DNA of 64,000 bases, taken from contig JAFYUI010000001.1 of NCBI GenBank assembly GCA_017549565.1, positions 19,641-83,640 on the forward strand. The letters are read 5' to 3'. This DNA comes from Clostridia bacterium. GTDB taxonomy: Bacteria > Bacillota > Clostridia > Oscillospirales > Acutalibacteraceae. Below, in pieces: positions 26,644 through 35,037 of the stretch (position 1 is its first letter; the number at the start of each line of letters is the position of its first letter). Position numbers and translations under genes: made by a program. The notes below the pieces were generated by a model, which worked only from the letters and a program-made list of their open reading frames with translations, searched no databases and had not been told where the DNA came from.

Positions 26644-28677
26644 TTATTTATTTGCCTCGATAATCTTTTGGGTTATCATTGCGGGCACTTCTTCATATCT
26701 TGTGGGCTCTAATGTGTAGGTTGCGGTGCCCTGTGTAATCGAACGCATTGCGGTCGAGAAGTCGGACATTTCTGCCATTGGAACTTCGCCAATAATTTCT
26801 TGAAGTTTGTTTTCGGCAGGGTTCATACCGATAATGCGACCACGGCGTTTATTGATATCACCAATAACATCGCCAAGCATTTCATCGGGAACTAAAACCT
26901 TAAGTGTGCCGATGGGTTCAAGCAATACGGGGGATGCTTGTGGGATACCATCCTTATAAGCGATAGCGGCAGCCATTTTAAATGACATTTCGGAAGAGTC
27001 AACAGGGTGGTAAGAACCGTCATAAAGTGTGGCTTTAAGACCAACCATTGGGTAGCCCGCTAAAACGCCCTTTGTAGCAGCTTCTTTAAGGCCCTTTTCA
27101 ACAGCGGGGAAGAAGTTCTTGGGAACAGCGCCACCGAAAACTTCATCTTGGAAAACAAGCTCTTCGCTGTCGCAAGGTTCAAATCTAATCCAAACATCAC
27201 CAAACTGACCGTGACCGCCAGACTGTTTCTTATGTCTGCCTTGAACCTTAACTTCCTTGCGGATGGTTTCACGATAAGCAATTTTTGGTGCTTGTAATAC
27301 TACTTCGGCACCAAATTTTGCCTTAAGGCGAGAGATTATAACATCAATATGCTGTTCGCCCAAAGCACACAAAATAAGTTCGTGTGTTTCTTTGTCGTTA
27401 TAAACCTTAATTGTCGGGTCTTCTTCTGCCATACGCATAAGTGAGCCGGCGATTTTTTCTTCATCACCTTTTGCCTTGGGATAAACCGCAACGGTAAGGT
27501 TGGGAAGTGGGAATTCGGGCTTTTGTGCGGTAATGTTGCCTTTTTGAGAAAGTGTGTCGCCTGTTAAAACGTTGCCAAGTTTTGCAACTGCGCCAATGTC
27601 ACCTGCTATAATAGCGTCGGTATCTTCTTGCTTGCCGGCTTTAAGGTACATAACCTTTGAAAGTCGTTCTTCATCACCTGTGCGGCTGTTTACAAGGCGG
27701 GCATCACCCTTAACTGCGCCCGATAAAACCTTAAAGTATGAAAGCTTACCAACAAATGGGTCAGCAATGGTTTTGAAAACGGAAATTGCAGTTTCACCGT
27801 TTTTGTCGAACGCTTTTTCTTCGCCGTCTTCACCGATATATTTGCAGTCAGCCACAGCAGGCATAATTTTTAAAAGGTTGTCAACCATTAAGGGCACAGC
27901 GTTACCGCTTTGTTGAACACCGCTGTAAACGGGGCAAATATCACCCGCTTTAACACCTGCGGCAAGACCTGTTATAATTTCATCAGTTGTAAATTCTTCA
28001 CCTGCAAAATATTTTTCCATCAATGCTTCGTCGGTTGTGGCAACTGCCTCTAAAAGCATACTTCTCATATTATCAATTTCAGCGCTAACGGGAAGACGCA
28101 TTTCTTTAATGTCAAGCCCGTCACAAGCGTATGCCTTATTTTCAATAAGGTTTATGTAGCATTTAACCTCTTCACCTTCGAGATAGGGAACAACAACAGG
28201 GCATATAATAGCGCCATACTGACCTGCTAATGCGGACAATACGCGGTAGAAGTGAGCATGTGTAGAATCTAGCTTACCAACGAATACGGCCACGCTCTTT
28301 TTAAGTGCGCGTGCCTTTTCAAAGCATTGCTTTGCACCAACGGTAAGACCCGACTTACCCGAAATGGTAATAATTGCGCTGTCAGCAGCAGCCAATGCCT
28401 CGCTAACGCCTGCGGCAAAGTCAAAAAGACCGGGGGCGTCAATAATGTTAAGTTTGCTGTCGTTAATTTCCAATGCGTAAACAGATGTTGACACAGAGGT
28501 TTTGCGTTTCTTTTCTTCCGCATCAAAGTCCATAACGGTAGTACTGTCGCTTATCTTACCTATGCGTTCGGTTGCTTTTCCATAGAAAAGAATAGCGTCG
28601 GCAAGGGTAGTTTTACCCGAACTGCCGTGACCGAGCAAGGCAATGTTGCGAATTTGTGTTTCAGAATACTGTTTCAA
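26644..28677 (-). CDS. Elongation factor G-like translational GTPase
   Basis: 677 residues with the EF-G domain order (G domain, domain II, III, IV, V) but divergent. G1 is GHGSSGKTT, G3 is DAPG rather than DTPG, and the G4 position reads VGKLD instead of NKxD, so guanine recognition is altered. Domain IV contains GGHGQFGDVWI. It belongs to the EF-G-like branch found beside canonical fusA in Firmicutes; the exact role is unclear. The start is a TTG at 28677 with AAAGGAG 9 bases upstream. Confidence 0.88.
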   Translation of the reverse strand: MKQYSETQIRNIALLGHGSSGKTTLADAILFYGKATERIGKISDSTTVMDFDAEEKKRKTSVSTSVYALEINDSKLNIIDAPGLFDFAAGVSEALAAADSAIITISGKSGLTVGAKQCFEKARALKKSVAVFVGKLDSTHAHFYRVLSALAGQYGAIICPVVVPYLEGEEVKCYINLIENKAYACDGLDIKEMRLPVSAEIDNMRSMLLEAVATTDEALMEKYFAGEEFTTDEIITGLAAGVKAGDICPVYSGVQQSGNAVPLMVDNLLKIMPAVADCKYIGEDGEEKAFDKNGETAISVFKTIADPFVGKLSYFKVLSGAVKGDARLVNSRTGDEERLSKVMYLKAGKQEDTDAIIAGDIGAVAKLGNVLTGDTLSQKGNITAQKPEFPLPNLTVAVYPKAKGDEEKIAGSLMRMAEEDPTIKVYNDKETHELILCALGEQHIDVIISRLKAKFGAEVVLQAPKIAYRETIRKEVKVQGRHKKQSGGHGQFGDVWIRFEPCDSEELVFQDEVFGGAVPKNFFPAVEKGLKEAATKGVLAGYPMVGLKATLYDGSYHPVDSSEMSFKMAAAIAYKDGIPQASPVLLEPIGTLKVLVPDEMLGDVIGDINKRRGRIIGMNPAENKLQEIIGEVPMAEMSDFSTAMRSITQGTATYTLEPTRYEEVPAMITQKIIEANK

Positions 28678-28715
28678 TTTGATGCACTCCTTTGGGGTTT
28701 GTGTTTATACAAGTG

Positions 28716-28744
28716 ATTATATCACAGTTTTTTAGCAAATACAA
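28716..28744 (-). promoter_or_regulatory. Promoter of the EF-G-like gene
   Basis: On the minus strand: -35 TTGTAT (28739-28744), 17-bp spacer, -10 TATAAT (28716-28721). A small palindrome (GTGAT-TAT-ATCAC) overlaps the -10 and could be an operator. Confidence 0.55.
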
Positions 28745-28934
28745 CCAATAATTTTTAAAAGTGTGTAAAAGTTTTATTTATTTTCAATAAATTTCGGCAT
28801 ATTGCAGTAAATAATAGACCAACTTTTATACAAAATAATAGTTTGCAAATTTTAAAGTTACAAATTGTAATTTTAAAGTGGTAAAATTATCCAAATTCAT
28901 TACAAATTTGAAACCATTTGTAACTGAATTGTTT

Positions 28935-28964
28935 TTGGTAATTTAAGTAGTGTTTGTATATAAT
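28935..28964 (+). promoter_or_regulatory. Probable promoter of the small secreted protein
   Basis: -10 TATAAT (28959-28964) with a weak -35 TTGGTA (28935-28940) at 18-bp spacing, just downstream of the TTACAAA inverted repeats. Confidence 0.4.
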
Positions 28965-28993
28965 TATATTATCAAATTAAAGGAGGCAGCGAT

Positions 28994-29572
28994 ATGTTTA
29001 AAAAAGCTTTGGCATCAGTTTTACTTGTAACAGTTATATTGCTGTCTTTTTGCAGCTTTACACCCGTCAAAGCAAATGCTGACACACCTGCGGTAATTGA
29101 TAACGATAAGGTGTTAGAGTCACGCTTTTTAAATATGCTTAACCACAGCTTTGTTTATAATGATGCTTTTTATAATGATGAAGCACTTTTAAACAATTCG
29201 GTTTTGGCACTTTTAGAATATAATGTTGACGGCTTTGTTGATGAAGCATACCTTAAAGATTATGTCTTTAATATGTACGGCAAGATTTATGACACCTTTG
29301 ATGAATATAATAAAGATTTACCCAAAGCCGACGGTAAGTTTTTTGTAATTGCCCGCGGGTATGATATTTACAATCACAGCATTTTAAATGTGACCGAAAA
29401 TGAAGACGGCAGCTTTACCGTTAAGACCGAGGTTGTAATTGATTATCACTTCGGTGAAACCGAAACCGCAGTTTGCGAAACCTTGTTTATTAAAAACGAG
29501 CTTTCACAGTTTGGTTTTAATATTCTTTACAGCGATATATTAACCGCAACAAACGAAGCGGTAGCTTGTTAA
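28994..29572 (+). CDS. Secreted protein of unknown function
   Basis: 192 residues. A signal peptide (MFKKALASVLLVTVILLSF, cleavage likely after the KANA/ADT region near 30) precedes an acidic, aromatic-rich domain with repeated Y-N-D pairs (VYNDAFYNDEALLNN). There is no lipobox or anchor, so export is likely. I do not recognise a family. It is monocistronic: AAAGGAGG ahead of the ATG, its own promoter and its own terminator. Confidence 0.75.
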   Translation: MFKKALASVLLVTVILLSFCSFTPVKANADTPAVIDNDKVLESRFLNMLNHSFVYNDAFYNDEALLNNSVLALLEYNVDGFVDEAYLKDYVFNMYGKIYDTFDEYNKDLPKADGKFFVIARGYDIYNHSILNVTENEDGSFTVKTEVVIDYHFGETETAVCETLFIKNELSQFGFNILYSDILTATNEAVAC

Positions 29573-29576
29573 TTTT

Positions 29577-29603
29577 AAACCGACCGAAAGGTCGGTTTTT
29601 TTA
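29577..29603 (+). terminator. Terminator after the secreted protein
   Basis: Stem AAACCGACC / GGTCGGTTT with a GAAA loop and a T-run. Confidence 0.9.
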
Positions 29604-29659
29604 TATAATTGCAATATTTTGATATATGTGGTAAAATGTTTTAGATAAGGGGGTATTTT

Positions 29660-30886
29660 ATGACTACCGATATTATTATAATAGGTGGCGGTGCGGCAGG
29701 GCTTTTGTCGGCTGTTTATCTTAAAAAACAAAACCCACAGCTTAATATAAGAATTTTAGAGGCGTTACCGCGTGTTGCAAAAAAGTTGTTGCTTACGGGT
29801 AACGGTAGATGCAACATATCAAATAAAAATATAAATCTTTCCCGCTATCACGGGGATAATGTTTCCTTTGCAGAATACGCCCTTAATAAATATGATTTGG
29901 AATTTACCAAAAGCTTTTTCGAAAGCATTGGGGTTGACTTTGTTTTTGAAGGCGACAAGGCGTTTCCCACATCATTACAGGCGGGGTCGGTTGTGGACTG
30001 TCTTCGCTTTGCGGCTGAAGAATTGGGTGTTTTAATCCACACCGACACAAAGGTTACCAACATTCAAATTTTAAAGGATAAATATCGTATTTGGGCGGAT
30101 AAATTAAGCTTTGTGTGTGACACGGTTATTGTTGCGGCGGGGCTTTTTTCGGGCGGATATAAATGTGGTAGCGACGGCAGTATGTTCGAGCTGTTAAAAA
30201 AATCCGGCTTTAAAACAGTAAAAACCACCCCTGCCATTGTTCAGCTTAAAACCGAAAATGAAATTACAAAGCAACTTAAAGGCATTAAGGTTGATGCCAA
30301 TGTTTCTTTAAAATGTGGCGAAAAAACTTTAAGGCAAGAATTTGGTGAGGTGCTGTTTTGCGATTATGGTTTGTCGGGACCACCTGTTATGCAAATTTCA
30401 CGCGAGGTACCCCGTAGTAAAAATTCTATGACCTTGTCCCTTGATATTATGCCTGAAATTTCGTTTGATGATTTGGTTTTAAAACTTGAAAAAAGGGCAA
30501 AAAATTTGTCGTTAAGACCGCTTGAAGAATTTTTCACCGGTCTTTTGCAAAAGCGCGTGGGTCAGGTAATATTAAAACAATGCGGTTGTAAGTTATCAGA
30601 CACGGCAGAAAGTCTTGATAGCGGGATAATAAAGAAAATTGCAAAAACCGTAAAGTCTTTTAATTTCAAAGTAATTGACACCACCGGCTTTGTAAATTCG
30701 CAGGTGACTGCAGGTGGCATTTCAACCGATGAATTTTTTGACAAAACAATGGAAAGTAAAACCTATAAAAGCTTTTATGCAGTTGGTGAAATTTTGGATA
30801 TTGACGGTGACTGCGGCGGCTTTAATTTGCAATGGGCGTGGAGCAGTGCATTTTGCGCTTGTGACCACATTTTAGGTAAGAAATAA
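29660..30886 (+). CDS. FAD-dependent oxidoreductase, YhiN/HI0933 (BaiN-like) family
   Basis: 408 residues. Dinucleotide-binding GGGAAGLLSAVYL at the N-terminus, the family motif TGNGRCNISN, and a C-terminal GDCGGFNLQWAWSSAF. Members are annotated as aminoacetone oxidase or bile-acid BaiN-like flavoproteins; most substrates are unknown. GGGGG precedes the ATG. The next FAD gene begins directly after the stop codon, so the two are co-translated. Confidence 0.9.
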   Translation: MTTDIIIIGGGAAGLLSAVYLKKQNPQLNIRILEALPRVAKKLLLTGNGRCNISNKNINLSRYHGDNVSFAEYALNKYDLEFTKSFFESIGVDFVFEGDKAFPTSLQAGSVVDCLRFAAEELGVLIHTDTKVTNIQILKDKYRIWADKLSFVCDTVIVAAGLFSGGYKCGSDGSMFELLKKSGFKTVKTTPAIVQLKTENEITKQLKGIKVDANVSLKCGEKTLRQEFGEVLFCDYGLSGPPVMQISREVPRSKNSMTLSLDIMPEISFDDLVLKLEKRAKNLSLRPLEEFFTGLLQKRVGQVILKQCGCKLSDTAESLDSGIIKKIAKTVKSFNFKVIDTTGFVNSQVTAGGISTDEFFDKTMESKTYKSFYAVGEILDIDGDCGGFNLQWAWSSAFCACDHILGKK

Positions 30887-32443
30887 ATGCTTTTAATAAA
30901 TAATGTTAATTTACCCCTTGATACCGATTTTTTGCATTTAAAATCGGTTATGGAGGGGCAACTGAAAACCCCGTTAAAATCGGCTGTGCTTTACAAAAAG
31001 TCGGTTGATGCGAGAAAAAGGGATAATGTGCGTTTTTGTTGTTCGGTGCTGGTGCAAGCGGGTAATGAACAGTTGGTTTTACGCAAAAACAAAAATGCAA
31101 GTGTTTATAATGAAAAAGAATATATAAACCCCGTATTTTCGGGCGAAGCAAAGTACCGCCCCGTTGTTGTGGGCTTTGGCCCTGCGGGTATGTTTGCGGC
31201 TCTTGTTTTAGCCCGTGCGGGGCTTGAACCCATTGTGCTTGAACGTGGGCAAGATGCCGACACACGAAAAAAAGATGTCGATGCTTTTTTAAGCGGTGGC
31301 AATTTAAAGAATGACAGCAATGTTCAGTTTGGCGAAGGCGGTGCCGGCACTTTTTCGGACGGTAAGCTTAACACAGGCATTAAAGATGTTCGTTGTCGTG
31401 CGGTGCTTAAAACCTTTTCGCATTTTGGTGCAGGGGATAAAATTTTGGTGGAAGCAAAGCCACATATCGGCACCGATGTTTTAATAAATGTTGTTAAAAA
31501 TATTCGCCGCGAGATTATTTCGCTTGGTGGTGAAGTTTGCTTTGGTGCAAAACTTCAAAAAATCAACACTAAAAACGGCGAAATTGTGTCTGTAACGGCA
31601 GGGGATAATGAAATTTTTTGCGACAAGGTTATTTTAGCTACAGGTCATTCAGCGCGGGATGTATTTTCGCTTTTAAAGGAAATGGGTGTTGAAATGGCAC
31701 AAAAGCCATTTTCAATGGGTGTTAGAATTGAACACAGGCAAGAGGATATAAACAAGGCACTTTATGGTGATTTTTATAACCACCCCGCATTAAAGGCCGC
31801 CGACTATAAAATGGCGGTGCATTTAAGTAGTGGCAGGGGAGTATATACATTTTGTATGTGCCCCGGTGGTGAAGTTATAAATTCTTCAAGTGAAATTGGC
31901 GGTATTGCTGTAAACGGTATGAGCAATTCAAAGCGTGACGGTGAAAACGCCAACTCGGCCTTGCTTGTAAATGTAAACCCCGAAGATTTACAAAGCGATG
32001 ATATTATGGCGGGGTGCCTTTTACAACAAAAGGTTGAAAAAGCGGCTTATAATATTAAAAACGGCGCTGTGCCTATTACTACTGTTGGACAACTTGTCTT
32101 TGGCGAAAAGGCCGAAATTAAAAAGGTTAAACCCACTGTTAAACCGCAGTATGTTTTTGCTGATTTTTGCGATATTTTCCCACCCTTTATAACTGACAGC
32201 TTAAAGGAAGCGTTACCGCTTTTTGACAAGAAAATAAAGGGTTTTGCTGATAAATATGCAATTCTTACCGCACCCGAAACCCGAAGCTCTTCACCTGTGC
32301 GTGTGTTAAGGGATGAAAATTATCATTCATTGTCCCTTGTTGGTCTTTACCCTTGCGGTGAAGGTGCAGGGTATGCAGGCGGTATTATGTCGGCGGCAGT
32401 TGACGGCATGCGTGTGGCAGAGCAGGTTATTAAGGATTTATAA
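30887..32443 (+). CDS. NAD(P)/FAD-dependent oxidoreductase (FAD-dependent protein C family)
   Basis: 518 residues. An N-terminal domain of about 80 residues precedes VVGFGPAGMFAALVLARAG (FAD binding); then FGEGGAGTFSDGKLNTG, CPGGEVINSSSE and GEGAGYAGGIMSAAVDG, the usual landmarks of this widespread but uncharacterised flavoprotein family. Its start abuts the previous FAD gene. Its last 14 bases overlap a convergent gene. Confidence 0.9.
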   Translation: MLLINNVNLPLDTDFLHLKSVMEGQLKTPLKSAVLYKKSVDARKRDNVRFCCSVLVQAGNEQLVLRKNKNASVYNEKEYINPVFSGEAKYRPVVVGFGPAGMFAALVLARAGLEPIVLERGQDADTRKKDVDAFLSGGNLKNDSNVQFGEGGAGTFSDGKLNTGIKDVRCRAVLKTFSHFGAGDKILVEAKPHIGTDVLINVVKNIRREIISLGGEVCFGAKLQKINTKNGEIVSVTAGDNEIFCDKVILATGHSARDVFSLLKEMGVEMAQKPFSMGVRIEHRQEDINKALYGDFYNHPALKAADYKMAVHLSSGRGVYTFCMCPGGEVINSSSEIGGIAVNGMSNSKRDGENANSALLVNVNPEDLQSDDIMAGCLLQQKVEKAAYNIKNGAVPITTVGQLVFGEKAEIKKVKPTVKPQYVFADFCDIFPPFITDSLKEALPLFDKKIKGFADKYAILTAPETRSSSPVRVLRDENYHSLSLVGLYPCGEGAGYAGGIMSAAVDGMRVAEQVIKDL

Positions 32444-32972
32444 ATAAATTTAAAAGTGAAAACCTGTCAAAAATAAAGTGCCATTGGCTTTCGGTGTGGG
32501 TGGCGGCTTTATCGGTTTTTTCACAAGGTAAAAAAATTAAAAATTTGTTGGTTTTTAAATCGAAAAAAGCAATGCCTTTCAGTGCCTCAATTACTGAAAG
32601 GCAATTTTTTATCTTGCCTTTTCCTTTAATTAAAATTCCATTTTTAAAGCCGATATTTAAAAAGTCAGAATTGTTTGAAAGCATTATTATAAGGATAACA
32701 TAAAGTTTTTTGTTTATAAGCACATTATGGTTTATATTAACCGAAAAATTAAAGCTTGGCTTTATGGCGGATATACAGGAAAGTAAATTTACGCTTAAAA
32801 GCTTTATTGCGGTTGCATTTTGGTCGGTTTTATATAAAAACCCCTCGGCAAGCTCAATTTTTCTTAAATTTTTTATATGTTTTGGCTTTAAACCTTGTTT
32901 TGCAATAGAAAACGAGGTATAAATTCTTAAACTTTTTAAATAGCGTTCAAAACTGTTTGGCAATATTATCAA
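32430..32972 (-). CDS. Hypothetical protein, possibly a degenerate histidine-kinase-like ATPase domain
   Basis: 180 residues, transcribed leftward and overlapping the end of the FAD gene tail to tail. The start is a TTG at 32972 with GGGGG 8 bases upstream, which supports a real gene. The middle (FSVNINHNVLINKKLYVILIIML followed by GILIKGKGK; shown in part: NINHNVLINKKLY) vaguely recalls the N-box helix of GHKL ATPases, but no G-boxes are obvious. No signal peptide is seen. Function unknown. Confidence 0.6.
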   Translation of the reverse strand: MIILPNSFERYLKSLRIYTSFSIAKQGLKPKHIKNLRKIELAEGFLYKTDQNATAIKLLSVNLLSCISAIKPSFNFSVNINHNVLINKKLYVILIIMLSNNSDFLNIGFKNGILIKGKGKIKNCLSVIEALKGIAFFDLKTNKFLIFLPCEKTDKAATHTESQWHFIFDRFSLLNLFINP

Positions 32973-33050
32973 ATAATTAACCCCCGATACTTTGTTATTA
33001 TGCCAAAATATCTAAATTTTAAAAAATGTGTTAAAAAATAAACAAAGTAC

Positions 33051-33079
33051 TTGAAATAATCATATAAATATTGTAAAAT
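33051..33079 (+). promoter_or_regulatory. Promoter of gap
   Basis: -35 TTGAAA (33051-33056), 17-bp spacer, -10 TAAAAT (33074-33079). A strong AGGAGG lies before the ATG at 33112. Confidence 0.65.
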
Positions 33080-33111
33080 ATATAAGTAAAAATATTAGGA
33101 GGTATATTCCA

Positions 33112-34143
33112 ATGGTTAAAGTTGCAATTAACGGTTTCGGCCGTATCGGTCGTCTCGCATTCCGTCAAATGTTCGGCGCTGAAGGTTACGATGTAGTAGC
33201 TATCAACGACCTTACAAAACCCTCAATGCTCGCAAATCTTTTAAAGTATGATACAGCACAGGGCGGTTACTGTGGTTACATCGGTGAAAATCTTCACACT
33301 GTAGCTGCTGATGACGAAGCAGGCACCATCACTGTTGACGGCAAAACCCTCAAAATCTATGCTGAAAAAGACGCTAAGGATCTTCCTTGGGGCGAACTCG
33401 GTGTTGACGTAGTTCTCGAATGCACCGGTTTCTACTGCTCAAAGGAAAAGAGCCAAGCTCACATCGATGCAGGTGCTAAAAAGGTTGTTATTTCTGCTCC
33501 CGCAGGCAATGACCTTCCCACCATCGTTTTCAGCGTAAACGAAAACACACTTACAAAAGAAGACAACATTATCTCTGCTGCTTCTTGCACCACAAACTGC
33601 CTCGCTCCTATGGCTAAGGCACTTAACGATTATGCTGCTATCCAAAGCGGTATCATGAGCACTATCCACGCTTACACCGGCGACCAAATGATTCTTGACG
33701 GTCCTCACAGAAAGGGTGACCTTCGCCGTGCACGCGCAGGTGCTGCTAACATCGTTCCTAACAGCACTGGTGCTGCTAAGGCAATCGGTCTTGTAATTCC
33801 TGAACTCAACGGCAAGCTTATCGGCTCTGCTCAACGTGTTCCTGTTCCGACCGGTTCTACCACTATCCTTACCGCTGTTGTTAAGGGTGCAGACGTAACT
33901 AAGGAAGGCATCAACGCTGCTATGAAGGCTGCTGCTTCTGAATCCTTCGGTTACAACGAAGACCAAATCGTTTCTTCTGATGTTATCGGTATGCGTTTTG
34001 GTTCATTGTTTGATGCTACTCAAACAATGGTATCTAAGGTTGGCGAAGACCTTTATCAAGTACAGGTTGTTTCTTGGTATGACAATGAAAACAGCTACAC
34101 CAGCCAAATGGTTCGCACCATTAAGTACTTCGCTGAAATCTAA
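33112..34143 (+). CDS. gap: Glyceraldehyde-3-phosphate dehydrogenase
   Basis: 343 residues. NAD-binding [12 protein letters not shown], catalytic cysteine in [13 protein letters not shown] and C-terminal [14 protein letters not shown] are visible. Codon choice (many C-ending GAC, AAC, TTC, CTC) differs from its neighbours and fits very high expression rather than transfer. It is monocistronic, with its own promoter and terminator. Confidence 0.98.
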   Translation: MVKVAINGFGRIGRLAFRQMFGAEGYDVVAINDLTKPSMLANLLKYDTAQGGYCGYIGENLHTVAADDEAGTITVDGKTLKIYAEKDAKDLPWGELGVDVVLECTGFYCSKEKSQAHIDAGAKKVVISAPAGNDLPTIVFSVNENTLTKEDNIISAASCTTNCLAPMAKALNDYAAIQSGIMSTIHAYTGDQMILDGPHRKGDLRRARAGAANIVPNSTGAAKAIGLVIPELNGKLIGSAQRVPVPTGSTTILTAVVKGADVTKEGINAAMKAAASESFGYNEDQIVSSDVIGMRFGSLFDATQTMVSKVGEDLYQVQVVSWYDNENSYTSQMVRTIKYFAEI

Positions 34144-34165
34144 TTTTAGATTTAAAACTGCTTTT

Positions 34166-34197
34166 AAAACACCTAACCTTCGGGTTGGGTGTTTTTT
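34166..34197 (+). terminator. Terminator after gap
   Basis: Stem AAAACACCTAACC / GGTTGGGTGTTTT closed by a UUCG loop, then a T-run. Confidence 0.9.
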
Positions 34198-34199
34198 TG

Positions 34200-34228
34200 T
34201 TGTAATTTTTAATGCATTATGGTATAAT
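34200..34228 (+). promoter_or_regulatory. Promoter of the ymdB-like operon
   Basis: -35 TTGTAA (34200-34205), 17-bp spacer, -10 TATAAT (34223-34228), directly after the gap terminator. Confidence 0.5.
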
Positions 34229-34257
34229 AAAATAAATATGTATACTTGGTGAAATGT

Positions 34258-35037
34258 ATGAAAATTTTAGCAGTGGGGGATGTTTGCGGTAGCATTGGCT
34301 GTGACTATATCCGCAAGGTTTTACCCGCTTTAAAACGCGAAAAAAATATCGATTTTGCAATAATAAACGGTGAAAATTCGGCTGACGGTAATGGTATGAC
34401 ACCATTTAGTGCCAACTCGCTTTTTGATGCGGGTGCTGATGTAATAACCGGCGGCAACCATTCTTTTCGCCGAAAAGAAGTGTTTGATTATTTAGAAGAA
34501 AAAGACTGTGTTTTGCGCCCGTATAATTTCGGGGATGCAAATTATGGCAAGGGTTATTGCTTTGTTGACTGCGGAAGCTTTGGTATTGCAGTTATAAATT
34601 TAAGTGGTAAAATTTACCTTGAAAAAAATGCGCCAACCTGTCCCTTTGCAGCGGCGGATGAGCTGATTGAAAAAGCCAAGGCCGATGGGGCAAGGGTTAT
34701 TGTGGTTGACTTTCACGCCGAGGCGACAAGTGAAAAACGCGCCTTGGGGCTTTATCTTGACGGCAAAGTTTCGGCAGTTTTTGGCACACACACCCATGTG
34801 CAAACAGCGGACGAACAAATTTTGCAAAACGGTACGGGTTATATAACCGACCTTGGTATGACAGGGCCTGTTGATTCAGTTTTAGGGGTTAAAAAGGAAA
34901 TTATAATTAACCGCCTAAAATCTAACGATATGTCAAAATTTGAACTTGCAAACGGCGAATGCTCGCTTAGTGGGTGTATTTTTGAAATTGATATTAAAAC
35001 GGGTGAAACCATAAACATAGAAAGAATATTGATATGA
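34258..35037 (+). CDS. YmdB-family metallophosphoesterase
   Basis: 259 residues. Binuclear-metal ligands of the TIGR00282/YmdB family are present in order: GDVCGSIG, NGENSADGNG, GGNHSFRR, DFHAEATSEK and GTHTHVQTADE. YmdB in Bacillus is a phosphodiesterase affecting biofilm and motility decisions; the substrate here is inferred. ATG at 34258 after TGGTGA. It overlaps the next ATG by four bases (ATGA). Confidence 0.92.
   Translation: MKILAVGDVCGSIGCDYIRKVLPALKREKNIDFAIINGENSADGNGMTPFSANSLFDAGADVITGGNHSFRRKEVFDYLEEKDCVLRPYNFGDANYGKGYCFVDCGSFGIAVINLSGKIYLEKNAPTCPFAAADELIEKAKADGARVIVVDFHAEATSEKRALGLYLDGKVSAVFGTHTHVQTADEQILQNGTGYITDLGMTGPVDSVLGVKKEIIINRLKSNDMSKFELANGECSLSGCIFEIDIKTGETINIERILI

Larger units (their letters stand above)
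28678..28993. other. AT-rich divergent intergenic region with TTACAAA repeats
   Basis: 316 bases between the leftward EF-G-like gene and the rightward secreted protein. Besides the two promoters it holds a perfect palindrome TTACAA-A-TTGTAA (28858-28870) and an inverted repeat TTACAAAT / ATTTGTAA (28900-28907 and 28916-28923). These repeated TTACAAA half-sites look like regulator-binding sites for the secreted-protein gene. Confidence 0.5.
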
